From assembly GCF_001428045.1 (NCBI RefSeq), contig NZ_LMSD01000010.1, positions 218,544 through 282,543 on the forward strand: a stretch of 64,000 bases of DNA. Direction: 5' to 3'. Of the stretch, positions 62,089 to 64,000 are shown one piece after another; the first letter of the stretch is position 1; every line of letters starts with the position of its first letter. The notes below the pieces were generated by a model. It worked only from the letters and a program-made list of their open reading frames with translations. It was not told where the DNA came from and did not search any database. The position numbers and the translations under genes were made by a program. This DNA is from Paenibacillus sp. Soil750 (GTDB lineage: Bacteria > Bacillota > Bacilli > Paenibacillales > NBRC-103111).

Positions 62089-63303
62089 ATGAAAAAAAAC
62101 CTAATGAAAAAATTCGTAGCTACAGGTCTTGTTCTAACTATGGTTGCTGGTGGCGGAACTGCCGCATTTGCAAATGGAAGTAAAAACGATGATCGTGGTA
62201 AAGGCAATAATAACAATGGATCTAAAAATAATACGAGTTATACACAAAATGTTATTAATGGAGACGTAACAATTAACATTAATTTCAACGATATGAAAAA
62301 TTCACAATGGGCAATGCGTTATATTGCAAGCTTAGCTTCCAAACGTGTTTTCGAAGGATATGAAGATGGTAGCTTCAAACCAGAGAAAACAGTAACTCGC
62401 ATTGAAGCGATTACAGCAGCTGTTCGTTTGATGGGATTGCGTGAGCAAGCCGAATCCGATGCTGAAAAGCAAACAAAATTGAACTTCAAAGATGCTGACA
62501 AAATTCCTGCATGGGCAGTAGGTTATGTTGCAGTAGCACTTGAGAACGACCTGTTCACAGAGAGTGATGATAGTGTTAAACCTAATGAAGATGCAAACCG
62601 TCTATGGGCAACTACTCTTCTAGTGAAAGCATTGAAATTAGAAGCAGAAGCAAAAGCAAACATGACGAGCACACTTACATTTAAGGATGCTAAACAAATT
62701 CCAGCTGGATCCGTTGGTTATGTGAAAGTAGCGGTTGATAAAGGCTTAATCGACGGTTTTGAAGACAATACTTTCAAACCTAATCAAAGCGTAACACGTG
62801 CGCAATTGGCAGCTCTTCTTGATCGTACGAACGAGCAATTACCTGGCCAAGATCAAAACTCAAATTCAGGAACTGTAAACACAGCTGTGTACAACAATGT
62901 TCTTTCCCTAACTAAAAACGGTACAACTACGGTGTATAACTTGCACCCAGACGTTTTCGTTTTACGTAATGGTGTGAAGGTTGCCCCTACTGAAATTGCT
63001 GTTGGTGATACAGTTAAAGTACGTACATTCAACAATACTGTTGTATTCGTAGAAGTAACAGGTAATGCGCCTGTAAACACTTCTTTCGACATCTTGGGTA
63101 CATTGACTTCAACAACAATTAACGCTCAAGGTAAAATTGCGACAATCACGATCACACAAAATATCAATGGAGTTGATCAATCAACTACATATAATGTATC
63201 TTCGACTTTCGCTTTGACAGGAAACCTAGCTAACTTCTCAGCGGGTCACGTGATTCAGCTTAAAGGCCAAAATCAATCCGTTACTACAATTGACGTTAAA
63301 TAA
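62089..63303 (+). CDS. Secreted SLH-domain surface protein
   Basis: 404 aa. Signal peptide about 1-29 (ends AAFA), an Asn/Gly/Lys-rich stretch, three SLH repeats (about 68-115, 130-180, 195-245: WAMRYIASLASKRVFEGYED, GYVAVALENDLFTE, GYVKVAVDKGLIDGFEDNTF) that anchor it to wall polymer, and a beta-rich C-terminus (about 265-404) with no enzyme motif. It could be a small S-layer-like or matrix protein. AAGGGAGAG precedes the ATG. Confidence 0.88.
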   Translation: MKKNLMKKFVATGLVLTMVAGGGTAAFANGSKNDDRGKGNNNNGSKNNTSYTQNVINGDVTININFNDMKNSQWAMRYIASLASKRVFEGYEDGSFKPEKTVTRIEAITAAVRLMGLREQAESDAEKQTKLNFKDADKIPAWAVGYVAVALENDLFTESDDSVKPNEDANRLWATTLLVKALKLEAEAKANMTSTLTFKDAKQIPAGSVGYVKVAVDKGLIDGFEDNTFKPNQSVTRAQLAALLDRTNEQLPGQDQNSNSGTVNTAVYNNVLSLTKNGTTTVYNLHPDVFVLRNGVKVAPTEIAVGDTVKVRTFNNTVVFVEVTGNAPVNTSFDILGTLTSTTINAQGKIATITITQNINGVDQSTTYNVSSTFALTGNLANFSAGHVIQLKGQNQSVTTIDVK

Positions 63304-63363
63304 AGCTAATAAGTTGCATTCTTACTAATAGTTATATAAGAGATAAAAAAGGTTAGATTCACA

Positions 63364-63400
63364 CAACAAGCTCCTTGCATAATTCGCAGGGGGCTTGTTG
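63364..63400 (+). terminator. Strong hairpin after SLH gene
   Basis: CAACAAGC TCCTTGC and GCAGGGG GCTTGTTG form a 15-bp stem (two G-U pairs) around ATAATTC. Only a weak T run follows, so termination is likely but not certain. Confidence 0.6.
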
Positions 63401-63459
63401 CTCGTTATATTGTATAAATTGGAAAGATATTGGGAAACTATGCTATATCAGGAGAGGAG

Positions 63460-63747
63460 ATGGCTAGAATGGAAGAAAGTTTAATGGATACGTTCAAAAG
63501 GTATTATGCGGATTATCGAGGCGCTGAGGGTGTGGATCAAAGCTTTACGGATGCGTATCAGGCCATGGCGTTCCATGTCATTAATCAGACAGAGCACTTT
63601 GTGCAACAGGGTAACCTTCATGAGATTCAGAATCTAATTCGTGAGTTCAAGGAAATTGGACTTGCGACTTCTCCGAGCAATGATTCATTAAAGGAGCAAT
63701 TTGAGCAAGAACTTGTGGTGCAAGAGTTGAATCGATATTCTTTTTAA
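63460..63747 (+). CDS. Small uncharacterised protein
   Basis: About 95 aa, soluble and helical (MEESLMDTFKRYYADYRGAE, IQNLIREFKEIGLATSPSND). GGAGAGGAG lies right before this ATG; the ATG three codons later (63469) fits the site equally well. No motif recognised. It is the last gene before the rRNA promoters. Confidence 0.6.
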   Translation: MARMEESLMDTFKRYYADYRGAEGVDQSFTDAYQAMAFHVINQTEHFVQQGNLHEIQNLIREFKEIGLATSPSNDSLKEQFEQELVVQELNRYSF

Positions 63748-63754
63748 AAAGGTG

Positions 63755-63872
63755 TTGCATATTCCAAATGCCCGTGGTATATTACTGGTCCGGCCAAAAC
63801 GGGCTGCAAATTTTATCGAATTGTGTAGAAATAAAGCTTGCATTTGGTTGGACGAATATGATATATTATAAT
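63755..63872 (+). promoter_or_regulatory. Tandem rRNA operon promoters
   Basis: P1: TTGCAT (63755) and TATATT (63778) with a 17-bp spacer. P2: TTGGTT (63844) and TATAAT (63867) with a 17-bp spacer, or TTGCAT (63838) with TATATT at 18 bp. Two promoters in tandem before a box-A-like leader are usual for rrn operons. Confidence 0.7.
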
Positions 63873-64000
63873 TCCTGTTCGTGAGAGCGGGTTGGGAAAA
63901 GAAAGAAATTGATCTTTGAAAACTGAACAACGAGTGAGTAAGCACAGTCGAGTAATCGACTATAAAAGAGATTGCAAAATCTCGCTAGCTTCAAATGAGC
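63873..64000 (+). other. rRNA operon leader (16S gene lies beyond the edge)
   Basis: TCTTTGAAAACTGAACAACG at 63916-63935 is the conserved leader word found before 16S rRNA in Bacillus and Paenibacillus. The start of 16S (AGAGTTTGATC) is not yet reached. Confidence 0.8.

Noticed and set aside
63873..64000. Start of 16S rRNA
   Set aside because: Leader words are present but the conserved 16S 5' end is not reached inside the window.

Overview
The window looks like chromosomal DNA of a Paenibacillus-type, spore-forming, moderately low-GC Gram-positive soil bacterium. The reasons are a ger spore-germination operon, three proteins with S-layer homology (SLH) domains, large modular plant-polysaccharide enzymes, many AraC/LacI/GntR regulators, AAGGAGG-type ribosome binding sites, and an rRNA-operon leader at the right edge. 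I see no phage, insertion sequence, CRISPR array, tRNA or 16S gene. Names come from reading motifs and family resemblance; no database was searched.

Layout. 0.1-3.3 kb: a PhyH-type dioxygenase divergent from a LacI regulator, then a CDF metal exporter behind a Fur/PerR-like operator. 3.4-7.8 kb: a short C-rich RNA gene and a ger operon (A, C, D-like and B subunits). 8.0-18.6 kb: a glycerophosphodiester and glycerol-3-phosphate scavenging island. It holds a giant SLH-anchored GDPD phosphodiesterase, the antiterminator GlpP, a HAD-IIA phosphatase, and an Ugp-like ABC importer without its ATPase. Both transcription units start with four 11-bp-spaced PhoP-box-like repeats and then a leader whose GGGT...ACCC hairpin competes with a terminator. 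18.6-33.5 kb: sugar-polymer genes (GH105, an unrecognised 562-aa partner, a GH10 xylanase with CBM and SLH domains, a GH2 enzyme, AraC regulators), CorA, a truncated haemoglobin, and a second copy of the C-rich RNA. 33.5-38 kb: CYTH protein and a large hybrid histidine kinase. 38-43 kb: a PD-(D/E)XK-like protein with a winged helix, an uxuA/uxuB/GntR operon, and an orphan ParB. 43-57 kb: signalling and housekeeping genes (GGDEF-EAL, PHP phosphatase, LysR, DHA2 efflux pump with PadR, NagD phosphatase, sporulation-type kinase, CheX, SDR, ECF sigma, DEAD-box helicase). 57-64 kb: a DeoR-HAD-MFS operon, an FAD oxidoreductase, an SLH protein, and tandem rRNA promoters.

How it fits together. Xylanase, GH2 beta-glucuronidase-like enzyme, GH105, mannonate dehydratase and mannonate oxidoreductase form a dispersed set for glucuronoxylan or pectin use. 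The 8-18.6 kb island would cut glycerophosphodiesters at the cell surface, import glycerol-3-phosphate and dephosphorylate it. It appears gated by phosphate starvation (PhoP) and by glycerol-3-phosphate (GlpP). The same four-repeat PhoP-like architecture precedes two near-identical, roughly 60-nt C-rich RNAs at 3.5 kb and 25.6 kb. This suggests a phosphate-starvation RNA regulator that I cannot match to any named family. These two connected observations are the most likely new biology here.
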